From Candidatus Sumerlaeota bacterium (lineage in GTDB: Bacteria > Sumerlaeota > Sumerlaeia > MWCT01 > JAUWMI01), in NCBI GenBank assembly GCA_030613245.1, contig JAUWMI010000020.1:1-64000 (forward strand): a stretch of DNA of 64,000 nucleotides, in the 5' to 3' direction. The notes beneath the pieces are model-generated. The model did not search any database. It was not told the origin of the DNA and saw only the letters and a program-made list of their open reading frames with translations. The position numbers were made by a program, and so were the translations under genes. Each line of letters begins with the position of its first letter. Position 1 is the first letter of the stretch. Below are positions 1 through 10,244 of this stretch, in pieces.

Positions 1-437
1 ATTTTATTGACATGGCCTCCAAGGCCAATCGCAATAAGGTGTTTCAGGAATTTCGCAAGCATCTCAAAAGGGATCGCTCCAAGCTGTCGCTCTTACCCTT
101 CAGCCGCTTTGGCCTGCTAGAAATGACACGCAAACGCGTCAGGCAAAGCCTGAAAAACATTATTTATACGGATTGCCCATATTGCAGTGGCTCGGGGAAG
201 ATTCTTGCCAAGAGCCAAATCTGGCGCAACATAAAGTATGAAGTGCTGAAGACGGCTCAGAACGAAAAACCACCGCGTGCCGTAACAGTCACCACACATC
301 CGGAAATCAAAAAATATGTGGAGACAGAAGTCCGCGATTCGCTCGCACGTCTTCAGAAACGTATCAAGGTCAAAGTGATCTTTAGAACGTCTGGGGCATA
401 CCACTACGAGCACTTTGACGTGCGACCGGGGGAGTAG
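1..437 (+). CDS. rng: Ribonuclease E/G family protein, C-terminal part
   Basis: This is the C-terminal end of an RNase E/G endoribonuclease, which processes rRNA and mRNA in the cytoplasm. The start lies outside the window, and codons read in frame from base 3. The first residues, FIDM, match the part of the DNase I-like catalytic domain that carries a metal-binding Asp in this family. They are followed by the family block RFGLLEMTRKR and by the zinc-link CPYCSGSG, which bridges protomers. Only about 90 residues follow the zinc-link, so there is no long RNase E-type scaffold tail and RNase G is the better name. dnaE follows after 126 bp on the same strand. Family assignment is secure; G versus E is inferred from the short tail. 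Confidence 0.9.
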   Translation, partial: FIDMASKANRNKVFQEFRKHLKRDRSKLSLLPFSRFGLLEMTRKRVRQSLKNIIYTDCPYCSGSGKILAKSQIWRNIKYEVLKTAQNEKPPRAVTVTTHPEIKKYVETEVRDSLARLQKRIKVKVIFRTSGAYHYEHFDVRPGE

Positions 438-563
438 TGGACAACGAGCAGCCCTTGCACCGAAATCAACAGGATGCTCCATCGGATCTGGCGAACATAA
501 TCCATCCAGGTAACATATACCTAGATTTGTGCAACTGAAATACTCAGCTGGCGGGACTCTCGC

Positions 564-3500
564 ATGAAGTCACCGGAATTTGTTCATCTGCATGTGCATA
601 GTGAATACAGCCTGCTTGACGGCGCATGTCACTTAGATCCGCTGTGTCGGAGGATTCGCGACTTAGGGATGCCTGCGGTTGGCATCACGGATCATGGGAA
701 TCTTTTTGGCGCAATTGAATTCTATAAGACCGCTGCAATACATGGGATAAAGCCAATCATTGGCGGTGAGTTCTACTTTGCCCCAACCAGCCGCTTTGAT
801 AAAGTGCTGCATGAGAAAAAGGCAGCTCAGCACATCATTCTGCTCGCCAAAGATTACACCGGCTACCTCAATCTAATTAAGCTCTCTTCCCTCGCATTTA
901 CCGAAGGATTTTACTACAAGCCCCGCATTGATTGGGAACTCCTTGAGCGCTACAATGAGGGCCTGATCGGAATGTCGGCGTGTCTGAAAAGTCCGATTTC
1001 CGAAGCCATTATTGATCGCCGCGAGAAGCTTGCCAATCAGCTTGTGGAGAGGTTCAAACAGATTCTCGGGCCTGAGAATTTCTTTCTGGAGCTTATGGAT
1101 CAGGGGCTGGCGGAACAGAAAACCGTAAATCGGGCAAAACTGCAGCTTGCCAAGAAGCACGGGGTACGGCTGGTAGCAACGAACGACTGCCATTACCTCC
1201 ATAAAGAAGATGCGGAGATTCATGACATCTTGCTGTGCATTCAAACCGGCAAGACAATTGACGAACAAAAGCGATTCAAATTTGCATCTGACCAGTTTTA
1301 CGTGAAAACTGCCGAGGAGATGACCAGGCTTTTTAGCGAAGTCCCCGAGGCTATTCGTAACACTGTCTGGATTGCCGAGCGCTGCAATGTGAGCATCCCA
1401 TTCCACCAGAAATTGCTGCCTCAGTATCATCCACCTGATGGGAAAACGCCCGGGAAGTATCTACGCGAATTGGTGCACGCAGGTCTGGAGAAGCGCTATC
1501 CAACAATTACGGACGAACATCGTCAGCGCGTCGAGAAAGAGCTCGGCGTTATCAGTGAGATGGTATTCGAGTCGTACTTTCTCATCGTATGGGACTTTGT
1601 GCGTTTTGCGAAGGAGAACTACATTCCCGTTGGCCCGGGACGGGGTTCTGCTGCCGGAAGCCTGGTTTCTTATGCCTTGGGCATTACCGACATTGACCCG
1701 CTTGCCCACGGGCTGATTTTCGAACGTTTCCTCAACATCGGCCGGGTAACAATGCCAGACTTCGACATTGACTTCTGTTACGAAAAGCGCGGCCGTGTCA
1801 TCAACTACGTCAAGCAAAAATACGGTGAGAAGAACGTGGCACAAATTATCACCTTCGGCACAATGAAGGCGAAGAATGCGGTGCGCGACGTGGGCCGGGC
1901 ACTTGCAATTCCTCTCGGCATTGTTGACCGCATCGCCAAGCTCATTCCAGATAACACACCTCTGGCTGCCGCGGTGCGTGAAGTTAAAGAACTGCGCGAG
2001 GCAGGCAGGGAAGATGCAACTGTAGAAAAACTACTCCGGGTTGCTCAGTCGCTCGAGGGGACCGTCCGCCATGTATCTACTCACGCAGCCGGCGTCGTCA
2101 TTGCCGATCGTGACCTGTCTGACATTGTGCCCATCTATCGCAGTCCGACGGAAAATGAAATCGCCACTCAGTATACGATGAAACAGGTGGAAGAGATCGG
2201 GTTGCTAAAGATTGACTTCCTGGGCCTGAAAAATCTGACGGTTATAGAGAATACTATTGACCAAATTAAAAAGACCAGTGGCATTGACATTGATTGGAAA
2301 ACTCTCCCATTGGACGACCCGAAGACCTATGCCCTGCTGCAGTCGGGAAGGACGTTTGGCATCTTCCAGCTGGAAAGCAGTGGGATGCGCGATCTCGTGA
2401 AAAGGCTCATACCTAAGACCTTTGAGGATCTTGTAGCACTGCTCGCGCTCTATCGGCCAGGCCCACTGGGCAGTGGTATGGTGGACGACTTTATCTCACG
2501 TAAGCAAGGACGTAAAGAGATCATCTACGACCATCCACTGCTTGAGCCGATTCTCAAGGAGACCTACGGAATTATTCTTTATCAGGAGCAGGTGACGCAG
2601 ATTGCCAACGTGCTGGCAAAATTTGCGCTGAGCGAGGGTGATTTGCTTCGGCGCGCCATGGGAAAGAAGATTCGCGAGGAGATGGCAGCACAAAAGACAA
2701 ATTTTGTTGATCGGGCTGCGAAGTACGGAGTTGACCGTGTGGTGGCGCAGAAAATTTTTGATCGTATGGAATACTTCGCTGGCTATGGGTTTAATAAATC
2801 GCACAGTGCCGCTTATGCTCTGATCACCTTCCGGACTGCATACTTGAAATCTCACTTTCCCATGGAGTACATGGCAGCGCTGATGAGCAGCGAAATTGGA
2901 GACAATGAAAAGCTTGGTATGTACATCGGCGTATGCAAGGAAATGGGCATCAAGATTCTGCCTCCGGATGTTAATGAATCGTACGCCAGTTTTACTGTAG
3001 TTGGTGAGGATATCCGGTTCGGGATGGCCGCTGTGAAGAACGTTGGCGAGTCAGCAGTAAACGCCATTGTTGACGCACGCCGCTCAGGAGAGCTGTTCAG
3101 TGATTTTCAGGACTTCTGTATGCGTGTAGATCTCACAGCCCTGAATGCGCGGATGCTGGAGGCGCTGATTCGCTGCGGCGCATTTGACTCGCTGGGGGCC
3201 TATCGCTCGCAGCTGCTTCAGATTCTTCCCGAAGTGCTGGAGATCGCCACAGCCTATCAGCACGACAAGCGGGCTGGCCAATCAACACTTTTTGATCTCA
3301 TGGACCAGTGCCCGGGGGGAGGAGCAGATCAAAAAACTTGTCTTCCTGCCATTCCTGACTGGACCACGAAGGAGAAACTTCAGAATGAAAAGGATCTAAT
3401 CGGGTTTTACATTACTGGGCATCCGCTTGACCGCTTTCTGGTGGATCTCCATTCGTTCGGCACCCTCACGTCGCATGAGCTCAAGAAGCGCAAAGCAAAT

Positions 3501-4004
3501 ACCGAAGTCCAGATGGTTGGCATCATCACGAAGGTGTCGCCCAAGCTGGATAAGCGTGGTAATACGATGGCATTCGTCCGGCTGGAAGATTATGAAGGGA
3601 TGGTTGAGCTGCTGATGTTCCACGAGGCCTACGAAAAGTATCGCAAGTTCCTTTCAGTAGATAACGTTATCTGGGTAAAGGGCATGGTGAACACGCGAAA
3701 CGGTGAACACAAAATTCAGGTGTCAGAGATTCGTTTGCCTGAAGAAGTGCGGCAGAAATTGACCAGGGTTGTGGACATCCACATTATACTGTCGGACATC
3801 AATGAGGCGTGCCTTGCGGAGCTACATGCGATCTTGTCCAGGCACAAAGGCCACTGCAAGGTGCGCATTACGGTCGAACGCCCCGGAATTGGTAATGTAG
3901 GAATCCTTGCAGGAACGCGGTATCAGGTGGAGCCATCGGACGAGCTGGTCAAGGACCTGGATGCATTGCACATGCAAAAGGTGTTGACGTTCTCGCAGAA
4001 TTGA
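564..4004 (+). CDS. dnaE: DNA polymerase III subunit alpha
   Basis: This is the replicative polymerase catalytic subunit, 1146 residues, the usual DnaE length. It opens with the PHP domain (HLHVHSEYSLLDGA, residues 9-22), whose histidines are typical of a metal site. The C-family palm follows with PGRGSAAGSLVSYALG and the catalytic-Asp motif PDFDIDF. Then come the fingers and helix-hairpin-helix regions and, near residues 990-1070, an OB-fold (VQMVGIITKVSPK). The ATG at 564 directly precedes the conserved N-terminus. It lies in a same-strand run of housekeeping genes with accA and valS but is separated from accA by 138 bp, so shared transcription is not certain. All core motifs are intact. 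Confidence 0.97.
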   Translation: MKSPEFVHLHVHSEYSLLDGACHLDPLCRRIRDLGMPAVGITDHGNLFGAIEFYKTAAIHGIKPIIGGEFYFAPTSRFDKVLHEKKAAQHIILLAKDYTGYLNLIKLSSLAFTEGFYYKPRIDWELLERYNEGLIGMSACLKSPISEAIIDRREKLANQLVERFKQILGPENFFLELMDQGLAEQKTVNRAKLQLAKKHGVRLVATNDCHYLHKEDAEIHDILLCIQTGKTIDEQKRFKFASDQFYVKTAEEMTRLFSEVPEAIRNTVWIAERCNVSIPFHQKLLPQYHPPDGKTPGKYLRELVHAGLEKRYPTITDEHRQRVEKELGVISEMVFESYFLIVWDFVRFAKENYIPVGPGRGSAAGSLVSYALGITDIDPLAHGLIFERFLNIGRVTMPDFDIDFCYEKRGRVINYVKQKYGEKNVAQIITFGTMKAKNAVRDVGRALAIPLGIVDRIAKLIPDNTPLAAAVREVKELREAGREDATVEKLLRVAQSLEGTVRHVSTHAAGVVIADRDLSDIVPIYRSPTENEIATQYTMKQVEEIGLLKIDFLGLKNLTVIENTIDQIKKTSGIDIDWKTLPLDDPKTYALLQSGRTFGIFQLESSGMRDLVKRLIPKTFEDLVALLALYRPGPLGSGMVDDFISRKQGRKEIIYDHPLLEPILKETYGIILYQEQVTQIANVLAKFALSEGDLLRRAMGKKIREEMAAQKTNFVDRAAKYGVDRVVAQKIFDRMEYFAGYGFNKSHSAAYALITFRTAYLKSHFPMEYMAALMSSEIGDNEKLGMYIGVCKEMGIKILPPDVNESYASFTVVGEDIRFGMAAVKNVGESAVNAIVDARRSGELFSDFQDFCMRVDLTALNARMLEALIRCGAFDSLGAYRSQLLQILPEVLEIATAYQHDKRAGQSTLFDLMDQCPGGGADQKTCLPAIPDWTTKEKLQNEKDLIGFYITGHPLDRFLVDLHSFGTLTSHELKKRKANTEVQMVGIITKVSPKLDKRGNTMAFVRLEDYEGMVELLMFHEAYEKYRKFLSVDNVIWVKGMVNTRNGEHKIQVSEIRLPEEVRQKLTRVVDIHIILSDINEACLAELHAILSRHKGHCKVRITVERPGIGNVGILAGTRYQVEPSDELVKDLDALHMQKVLTFSQN

Positions 4005-4142
4005 GATAGAAGGCATGTTCATTTAGACTGTTGGCGTTTTTCATTAAACTGCCCAAATGGCCCTGAAAATTGGTGTGAATTGAAAAGGCACGGGTGACGC
4101 CATCTCAGTATGTAAACAAACTCCTATCCTGCTCGCGAGGTA

Positions 4143-5108
4143 ATGAAGGTTATGGCTCTATCGAGTTTTGATTTTGAAAAGCCTGTTGTTGAGCTGGAGC
4201 AGAAAATCGAGAATCTCCAGGCAAAGGAAAGCACGAATCCCGAGGTACGTAAGGAGCTGGAAGGATTAGAAGAGCAGCTGGAAGAGACCAAGAAGCAAAT
4301 TTACGGAAATCTCACACCGTGGCAGCGGGTGCAGCTTGCCCGACACATCGCCCGGCCGCATTCGCTTGACTACATCTCTCTCCTTTTCTCGGATTGGATG
4401 GAGCTACACGGGGATCGCACTTTTGCTGACGATCCGGCTGTTGTATGCGGCTTTGCCCATTTCGACGGAGCGCCTTTGGCTGTCATCGGCCAACAGAAGG
4501 GCAAGGACACCAAGGAGAACCTGGCACGCAACTTTGCGATGATGCACCCTGAGGGGTATCGCAAGGCGCTTCGTATTATGAAACTCGCCGATAAATTTGC
4601 CCTGCCCATCGTCGTTCTCATAGATACGCCTGGTGCGTATCCAGGCATCGGAGCAGAAGAACGGGGGCAAGCGGAGGCAATCGCGCGCAACATTAAAGAA
4701 ATGGCTCTACTACGGGTGCCCATCATTGTTATCATTATTGGTGAGGGCGCCAGTGGAGGAGCCCTGGGTGTTGGCCTTGGCAACGTCGTGCTGATGCTGG
4801 AGAACGCGTGGTATTGCGTGATTTCGCCTGAGGGGTGTGCCTCGATTCTCTGGCGCGACCGTGCAATGGCGCCGCAATCCGCCGATGCATTGAAGCTAAC
4901 AGCACGGGATTTAATCGAGCTAAAGGTAGTTGACGAAGTGATTCCTGAGCCCCTCGGCGGGGCTCATCGGAACCCCGAAGAGGCTGCGAAGAATATCAGA
5001 GTCGCATTGCAAAAACATCTCGCTATTCTGACCAAAAAGACCCCAAAGCAACTTCAGGCTGACCGGTTTGCAAAGTATCGCGCTATGGGCGTTGTGATTG
5101 AGAACTAG
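4143..5108 (+). CDS. accA: Acetyl-CoA carboxylase carboxyltransferase subunit alpha
   Basis: AccA works with AccD to move the carboxyl group from carboxybiotin to acetyl-CoA, the first committed step of fatty-acid synthesis. At 321 residues it has family length. It opens with the family N-terminus FDFEKPVVELEQKI and a short coiled coil. The crotonase-fold carboxyltransferase domain follows, with HGDRTFADDPAVVCG, the DTPGAYPGIGAEERGQ block and the oxyanion glycines GEGASGGALG. Start choice is open: the ATG at 4143 has a GAGG only 2 bases upstream, while the in-frame ATG at 4152 has it 11 bases away. accD is not in the window. Confidence 0.95.
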   Translation: MKVMALSSFDFEKPVVELEQKIENLQAKESTNPEVRKELEGLEEQLEETKKQIYGNLTPWQRVQLARHIARPHSLDYISLLFSDWMELHGDRTFADDPAVVCGFAHFDGAPLAVIGQQKGKDTKENLARNFAMMHPEGYRKALRIMKLADKFALPIVVLIDTPGAYPGIGAEERGQAEAIARNIKEMALLRVPIIVIIIGEGASGGALGVGLGNVVLMLENAWYCVISPEGCASILWRDRAMAPQSADALKLTARDLIELKVVDEVIPEPLGGAHRNPEEAAKNIRVALQKHLAILTKKTPKQLQADRFAKYRAMGVVIEN

Positions 5109-5222
5109 ACCAGAAAGCTCGTTCCCAACTCTTCTCCCATAGATACGTTGAGAGCTTGCTTTGCATAAAGACAAATGAACCAGGAACGCTAATGGTTGAA
5201 TTTACAAACAAAGGCAACTCCC

Positions 5223-7964
5223 ATGACCGTGCTGAGTAAACGCTATGCTCCACAGGCCATTGAGGCGAAGTGGTACGAGTTCTGGGAATCGCACAATCTC
5301 TTCCGCGCGGATGCAAACAGTACGCGCCCACCGTTTTCAATCGCCATTCCGCCACCCAACATCACGGGTATTCTGCACATGGGCCACGCTCTGAACAATA
5401 CACTCCAGGACGTGATTATCCGCCAGAGGCGGATGCAGGGGTATAATAGCCTGTGGCTTCCGGGCACGGATCACGCGGGCATTGCCACGCAAAACGTCGT
5501 GGAACGGCATCTGCTAAAGGAAGGGACGCAGCGCCAGGAGCTTGGACGTGAAAAGTTCGTCGAGCGTGTCTGGCAATGGCGCGAAAAGTACGGCCGCACA
5601 ATCACGAGGCAGCTCAGGCGACTGGGTGCATCTTGCGATTGGTCGCGCGAACGCTTTACAATGGACGAAGGACTGTCGCGTGCGGTGCGAACCGTGTTTA
5701 AACGCCTGTACGACGAAGGGTTGCTTTACAAAGGGAGCTACATAATTAACTGGTGCCCACGCTGTCTGACAGCGCTGTCCGAGGATGAGGTAGAATATGA
5801 AGATATGCAAGGCAAGCTCTGGTATATCAAATACCCGCTCGCGGAAGGCCGGGGCTTTATCAGCGTAGCAACCACGCGACCAGAAACCATGCTGGGCGAT
5901 ACGGCTGTTGCCGCCAACCCAGCAGACGATCGCTATAAACATCTCCTGGGCAAGTTTGCCATCTTACCGATTCTGAATCGTCCCCTGAAGATCATTGCTG
6001 ATGATTTCGTGCAGAAGAGTTTCGGAACCGGCCTGGTCAAGGTCACACCAGCACACGATCCCAACGACTATCTGATTGGCAAGCGACACCAGTTAGAAGA
6101 AATCAACATTCTAGAGCCTGACGGACGGATCAATGAGAATGGAGGGCCGTACTGTGGGCTCGATCGCTACGAGTGTCGGAAAAAGCTGCTAGAGGATCTG
6201 GAGGCACAGCAGCTGATAGAGAAAGTCGAGGCTTACGTTCATGCGGTCGGCCATTGTTACCGCTGCGAGACGCCAATAGAGCCCTATATTTCGCTCCAGT
6301 GGTTTGTGAGGATGAAACCGCTGGTTGAGCCAGCCATCAGGGCTGTGGAACAGGGTGAGGTGCGCTTTATCCCCAAGAACTGGGAGAATACCTACTTCCA
6401 CTGGATGAAGAACGTACGCGACTGGTGTATCTCGCGACAGCTCTGGTGGGGCCATCGAATACCGGCGTGGTATTGCGGTGAGTGTGAACACATTGAGGTT
6501 AGTGCCGACGAGGTTCCCGCACGCTGTTCGCGCTGTGGTGCTGCTGCGCTACGCCAGGACGAGGATGTACTGGACACCTGGTTTTCGTCGGCTTTGTGGC
6601 CTTTTTCCACACTGGGCTGGCCAGAACAGACGCGCGATCTGCAGACCTTTTATCCCACTTCAGTCCTGGTGACAGGACACGAAATTATCTTCTTCTGGGT
6701 GGCTCGCATGGTTATCATGGGGCTGAAGTTTATGGGCGCGGTGCCATTCCGAGAAGTCTATATCAACCCTATTGTCTTTGATGAGCATGGCAAAAAAATG
6801 AGCAAAACAAAGGGGAATATCATTGACCCTATTGACATAATTGAGACGTATGGCACGGACTCGTTGCGTCTTACGCTGTGTGCGTATGCTACCCAAGGCC
6901 GCAACATCAATATATCGCTGAAGCGCCTGGAGGGGTATCGTAACTTTACTAATAAGCTCTGGAACGCTGCCCGATTCGTTCTGATGAATACCGCCAACCT
7001 GTCAGCAGAAGCAATTGCCAGACCAATCAACCGGAAGGAGCTTCTGCTCGAAGACCGCTGGATATTGAGCGTTTATAGCCGCATGGTGGAAAGCGTCAAT
7101 GCGGCGCTTAAGACGTATGATTTCGACGTTGTGGTGCATACCCTCTACCAGTTTGTCTGGCATCAGTACTGTGACTGGTATCTTGAGCTGGTAAAACCAC
7201 GCCTATACAGCCAGGGTCTAACAGCTACCCAGGAGCAGAGCCGCTGCGATGCCCAGCGCATTCTGGTGTTGATTCTGGAGGGTCTGTGCCGCTTGCTGAA
7301 TCCCATCATTCCGTTCATTACAGAAGAGATATGGCAGATCATTCGCGAGCGTTACGCTTCTGCGGGTACGCGCTTGAGCGCTGAGCAGAAAGGTCGCCTG
7401 GTCCATCAGTTTTTTGCCGCCCTGCAAAAAGAATCGGTCATGATTGCAGACTGGCTGGAAAGCATTGACCACCAGTACGTTCATGAAGGCGACGAACAGC
7501 AGATGAGTCTGATTCAGGAAGTTATCTACTGCATTCGCAACATTCGCGGGGAAATGAACATCCCGCCGAGTATGGCAACGGACGTCTATATTACGACCGA
7601 AGACGCAAGCCGGCGGTCGCTGCTGGCCTCGCGGGAGACGTATTTGAAGAACCTGATTAATGTCAATACACTCGAGATTCGCGAACGCCTTGACATCTCC
7701 CTCCGCTTCGCCTCCACAGGTGTGGTGCACGACATCGAGATTACCATTCCGCTGCCTGAAGATCTGCGAGCACAGGAGCTTGCCCGCTTGCGCAAGGAGA
7801 TCACGAAAATGCAGACGCAGGAGATCTCGCTGACGAAGAAACTACAGAATAAGAAATTTCTGGCCAAGGCTCCTGCTGCTGTCATTACGGCACAGAAATC
7901 GAAACTCGAACAGCTCCAGTTGGAGCGCTCCAAGCTGGAGAGTAAGCTCCAGCAGATTCAATAA
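5223..7964 (+). CDS. valS: Valyl-tRNA synthetase
   Basis: This class Ia synthetase charges tRNA-Val. The HIGH motif appears as HMGH within PPPNITGILHMGHALNN, and the KMSKS loop as KKMSKTKGN. Between them lies the editing (CP1) domain with TTRPETMLGDTAV and a zinc-ribbon-like CGECEHIEVS...CSRCG segment. The anticodon-binding helical domain and the C-terminal ValS coiled coil (LRKEITKMQTQEISLTKKL) are present. I start at the ATG at 5223 because AAGG lies 8 bases upstream and MTVLSKRYAPQ fits the family. An in-frame TTG at 5196 would add nine residues with weaker support. Length is about 913 residues, as expected. Confidence 0.96.
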   Translation: MTVLSKRYAPQAIEAKWYEFWESHNLFRADANSTRPPFSIAIPPPNITGILHMGHALNNTLQDVIIRQRRMQGYNSLWLPGTDHAGIATQNVVERHLLKEGTQRQELGREKFVERVWQWREKYGRTITRQLRRLGASCDWSRERFTMDEGLSRAVRTVFKRLYDEGLLYKGSYIINWCPRCLTALSEDEVEYEDMQGKLWYIKYPLAEGRGFISVATTRPETMLGDTAVAANPADDRYKHLLGKFAILPILNRPLKIIADDFVQKSFGTGLVKVTPAHDPNDYLIGKRHQLEEINILEPDGRINENGGPYCGLDRYECRKKLLEDLEAQQLIEKVEAYVHAVGHCYRCETPIEPYISLQWFVRMKPLVEPAIRAVEQGEVRFIPKNWENTYFHWMKNVRDWCISRQLWWGHRIPAWYCGECEHIEVSADEVPARCSRCGAAALRQDEDVLDTWFSSALWPFSTLGWPEQTRDLQTFYPTSVLVTGHEIIFFWVARMVIMGLKFMGAVPFREVYINPIVFDEHGKKMSKTKGNIIDPIDIIETYGTDSLRLTLCAYATQGRNINISLKRLEGYRNFTNKLWNAARFVLMNTANLSAEAIARPINRKELLLEDRWILSVYSRMVESVNAALKTYDFDVVVHTLYQFVWHQYCDWYLELVKPRLYSQGLTATQEQSRCDAQRILVLILEGLCRLLNPIIPFITEEIWQIIRERYASAGTRLSAEQKGRLVHQFFAALQKESVMIADWLESIDHQYVHEGDEQQMSLIQEVIYCIRNIRGEMNIPPSMATDVYITTEDASRRSLLASRETYLKNLINVNTLEIRERLDISLRFASTGVVHDIEITIPLPEDLRAQELARLRKEITKMQTQEISLTKKLQNKKFLAKAPAAVITAQKSKLEQLQLERSKLESKLQQIQ

Positions 7965-7989
7965 TCCAATTGCACAAAGGTTTATTGGC

Positions 7990-8018
7990 TTGACACATAA
8001 GGGAAGGTGTCATATAAA
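7990..8018 (+). promoter_or_regulatory. Sigma-70 type promoter for the FmdB-like gene
   Basis: TTGACA at 7990-7995 is followed by a 17-base spacer and TATAAA at 8013-8018. This is close to the ideal housekeeping promoter. It lies in the gap after valS and about 90 bases before the zinc-ribbon gene at 8107, so transcription should begin near 8025. Confidence 0.7.
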
Positions 8019-8106
8019 ATCACCCTAAAACAGTCGAGACAAAATAGAAAATTGAACTGTTTGAAGTACAACAAGGTACGGGTGTTGAGGACAAGTTATA
8101 CCGATC

Positions 8107-8337
8107 ATGCCGATTTTTGAATTCCAATGCAACCAGTGCCAGGCTTGCTTTGAAGATCTCATCCGCACTGCCCGCGACGAAGCCGCGGTACAGTGTCCGC
8201 AGTGCCAAAGTGCTGACATCAGGAAGCTCGTGTCACAATTTGCTGTGGCAAGTGCAGGCAAGGATGAGCTGGGTGAATCATCAGGGGCTTCAGCGTGTTC
8301 AACGTGTGTATCGAAAAATTGTAGTACCTGTGGCTAG
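8107..8337 (+). CDS. FmdB-family zinc ribbon protein
   Basis: This is a 76-residue zinc ribbon of the FmdB/CxxC_CxxC_SSSS family. It opens MPIFEFQCNQCQACFE and continues to VQCPQCQSADIRKL, giving the paired C-x2-C knuckles (C8/C11 and C30/C33) that define the family. The C-terminus is Ser/Cys-rich (ACSTCVSKNCSTCG) and could form a second metal site. The molecular role of the family is not settled; it is named after a putative regulator of formamidase. A strong promoter lies upstream, and a small coiled-coil gene follows after 54 bp. Confidence 0.88.
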   Translation: MPIFEFQCNQCQACFEDLIRTARDEAAVQCPQCQSADIRKLVSQFAVASAGKDELGESSGASACSTCVSKNCSTCG

Positions 8338-8391
8338 AAGACGTTGTCCTGAGAAAGGTAAAACTCCAAAGGACCAGGGAGGACCGTAGCA

Positions 8392-8595
8392 ATGGCGAAG
8401 CTAACCAACGAGCAGGTGGTGAATCTCATCCAGGAGAAGATGAAAGAGAAAGAAGAAGTAATCAAGGAACAGCAGCTTCAGATCCAGGAGCTCCAGGAGC
8501 GCATCGGTGAGCTCGAGGCCCGCGTTCCAGAACTGGAAAAGGCTGAGAAAGAACGCGACGACCTAATCGAAAAACTGTCGCAGGTGCTGGAGTAA
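8392..8595 (+). CDS. Small coiled-coil protein
   Basis: This 67-residue, highly charged protein is predicted to be almost wholly coiled coil, with heptad-like leucines in IQELQERIGELEARVPELEKA. GGGAGG about 10 bases before the ATG is a good ribosome site. It resembles ZapB/SlyX-type small coiled coils in size and composition but has no diagnostic motif. It lies 54 bp after the FmdB-like gene on the same strand and is probably co-transcribed. The function is unknown. Confidence 0.75.
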   Translation: MAKLTNEQVVNLIQEKMKEKEEVIKEQQLQIQELQERIGELEARVPELEKAEKERDDLIEKLSQVLE

Positions 8596-8940
8596 TCGGT
8601 CTCGCCGCGTTGGACAAATCGTCTGGTCGTTTAGCAATAATCTTCTATTGCCGAACGGCTTTTTCATATTCACACTCCTGCGCCTGCATACGTTTGGCCC
8701 TTTCAGCTACCGCCTGAATCCATGATGTGGGTACATCCGTCTGCAATACGCCTTTTTGATCCCGCCAGAGCCACGGCCTCTACCGCACCTGAGATCTTTC
8801 GAAGAATCCCAAGGGATGTCTGATGGATACTTCAAGCCAGGTACTGGCCGATTGCTCTTTTTTATTTACAAGTGCTCCGCCAATGAGTAGCAAGTAAATC
8901 AATTCAATGGTGAATACATAGGCAAAAAGAAAGGAAGCCA
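8596..8940. other. Intergenic region with a weak broken minus-strand frame
   Basis: No clear gene lies in these 345 bases. GCAATA/TATTGC at about 8633-8650 can form a 6-bp hairpin, but it lacks an adjacent T-run typical of a terminator. On the minus strand, from 8941 down to 8645, one frame stays open except for one TAG at 8782-8780. It would encode a hydrophobic stretch followed by a soluble one, but it has no ATG. This may be chance or a gene remnant. Confidence 0.4.
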
Positions 8941-9489
8941 ATGCAGACTCACTTTCACTTCAATCGTTGCGGTGCGTGGGCGGTGCTCCTTGCGGTTTTT
9001 ATCGGCTGTGCACTTCCAGGCCAGCTAATGTTCAATCCCAACTTCTCGGTGAACCTGGCTGAACCAGGTAAGAAGTGGCCGCAAGAGAAGAATCTTACAC
9101 CGGCTCAGAGCGAAGTCCTGGCTAAGTACGGGCCACCTGATTACTTGCATATCTGGTGGACCAAGCAAGGTGACATTCAGACCTATCTGAAGGTAGACAG
9201 GAAATTTCCGCGGATGGGTGACTACGACCGTTCGTGGATTTATCTCGACCGCAACGAAGACATTGTTTTCAAAAGCGATACCGACTACGTCGCGGTTTCA
9301 GTTTCCGATCAGCTTCGCGCGGTATGCGAGTACGGCGACCCGGAGGACATTAAAAAGAACGTTAGCCGTGACGGCGTGCTGGTTGAAAGCTGGATGTACT
9401 ATTCGCACGGAGTCCTGCTGAAATTTTACGACGGCAAGCTAGCCAGGCGCCAGGAATTCCCGCCCATGGGGACGTATATTAAAAAGTAA
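8941..9489 (+). CDS. Putative lipoprotein of unknown function
   Basis: This is a 182-residue secreted protein. The N-terminus has a hydrophobic stretch ending in a lipobox-like VFIGC (Cys near residue 23), so it is probably a lipoprotein. AAAGGAAG sits 4-5 bases before the ATG. The mature part has two short repeats of the type GPPDYL and GDPEDI with aromatic-rich strands (WWTKQG, SWIYLDRNEDIVF). This recalls, at a loose level only, small SmpA/BamE-like lipoproteins that carry a G-x-P-D turn. I do not recognise the family. It stands alone between the coiled-coil gene and hpt. Confidence 0.75.
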   Translation: MQTHFHFNRCGAWAVLLAVFIGCALPGQLMFNPNFSVNLAEPGKKWPQEKNLTPAQSEVLAKYGPPDYLHIWWTKQGDIQTYLKVDRKFPRMGDYDRSWIYLDRNEDIVFKSDTDYVAVSVSDQLRAVCEYGDPEDIKKNVSRDGVLVESWMYYSHGVLLKFYDGKLARRQEFPPMGTYIKK

Positions 9490-9605
9490 CCGGTTGGATA
9501 GATAGGGGAACGAGAATGCATGCTTTGGGCACACGAGGTGAGCAGTGAACACGAAATTGCAGGTAATTGCTTTGGTTGGCGCGCAGCAGGAAAGAGGGAG
9601 ATACT

Positions 9606-10142
<537 letters not shown>

Positions 10143-10244
10143 CAGGAAAAAAAACGAGGGGGTCGTCAGAGTGATCCTAGTGGAAAATCAGGACCAGCTG
10201 GCAAGAAGTGCGACGATCTCCTGATGAGTATATAGATATTGCTT

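Noticed and set aside
4520-4540. A TGGCAC...TTTGC word resembling a sigma-54 promoter
   Set aside because: Spacing between the GG and GC elements is one base too long and it lies inside accA. I found no convincing sigma-54 site in the intergenic regions.
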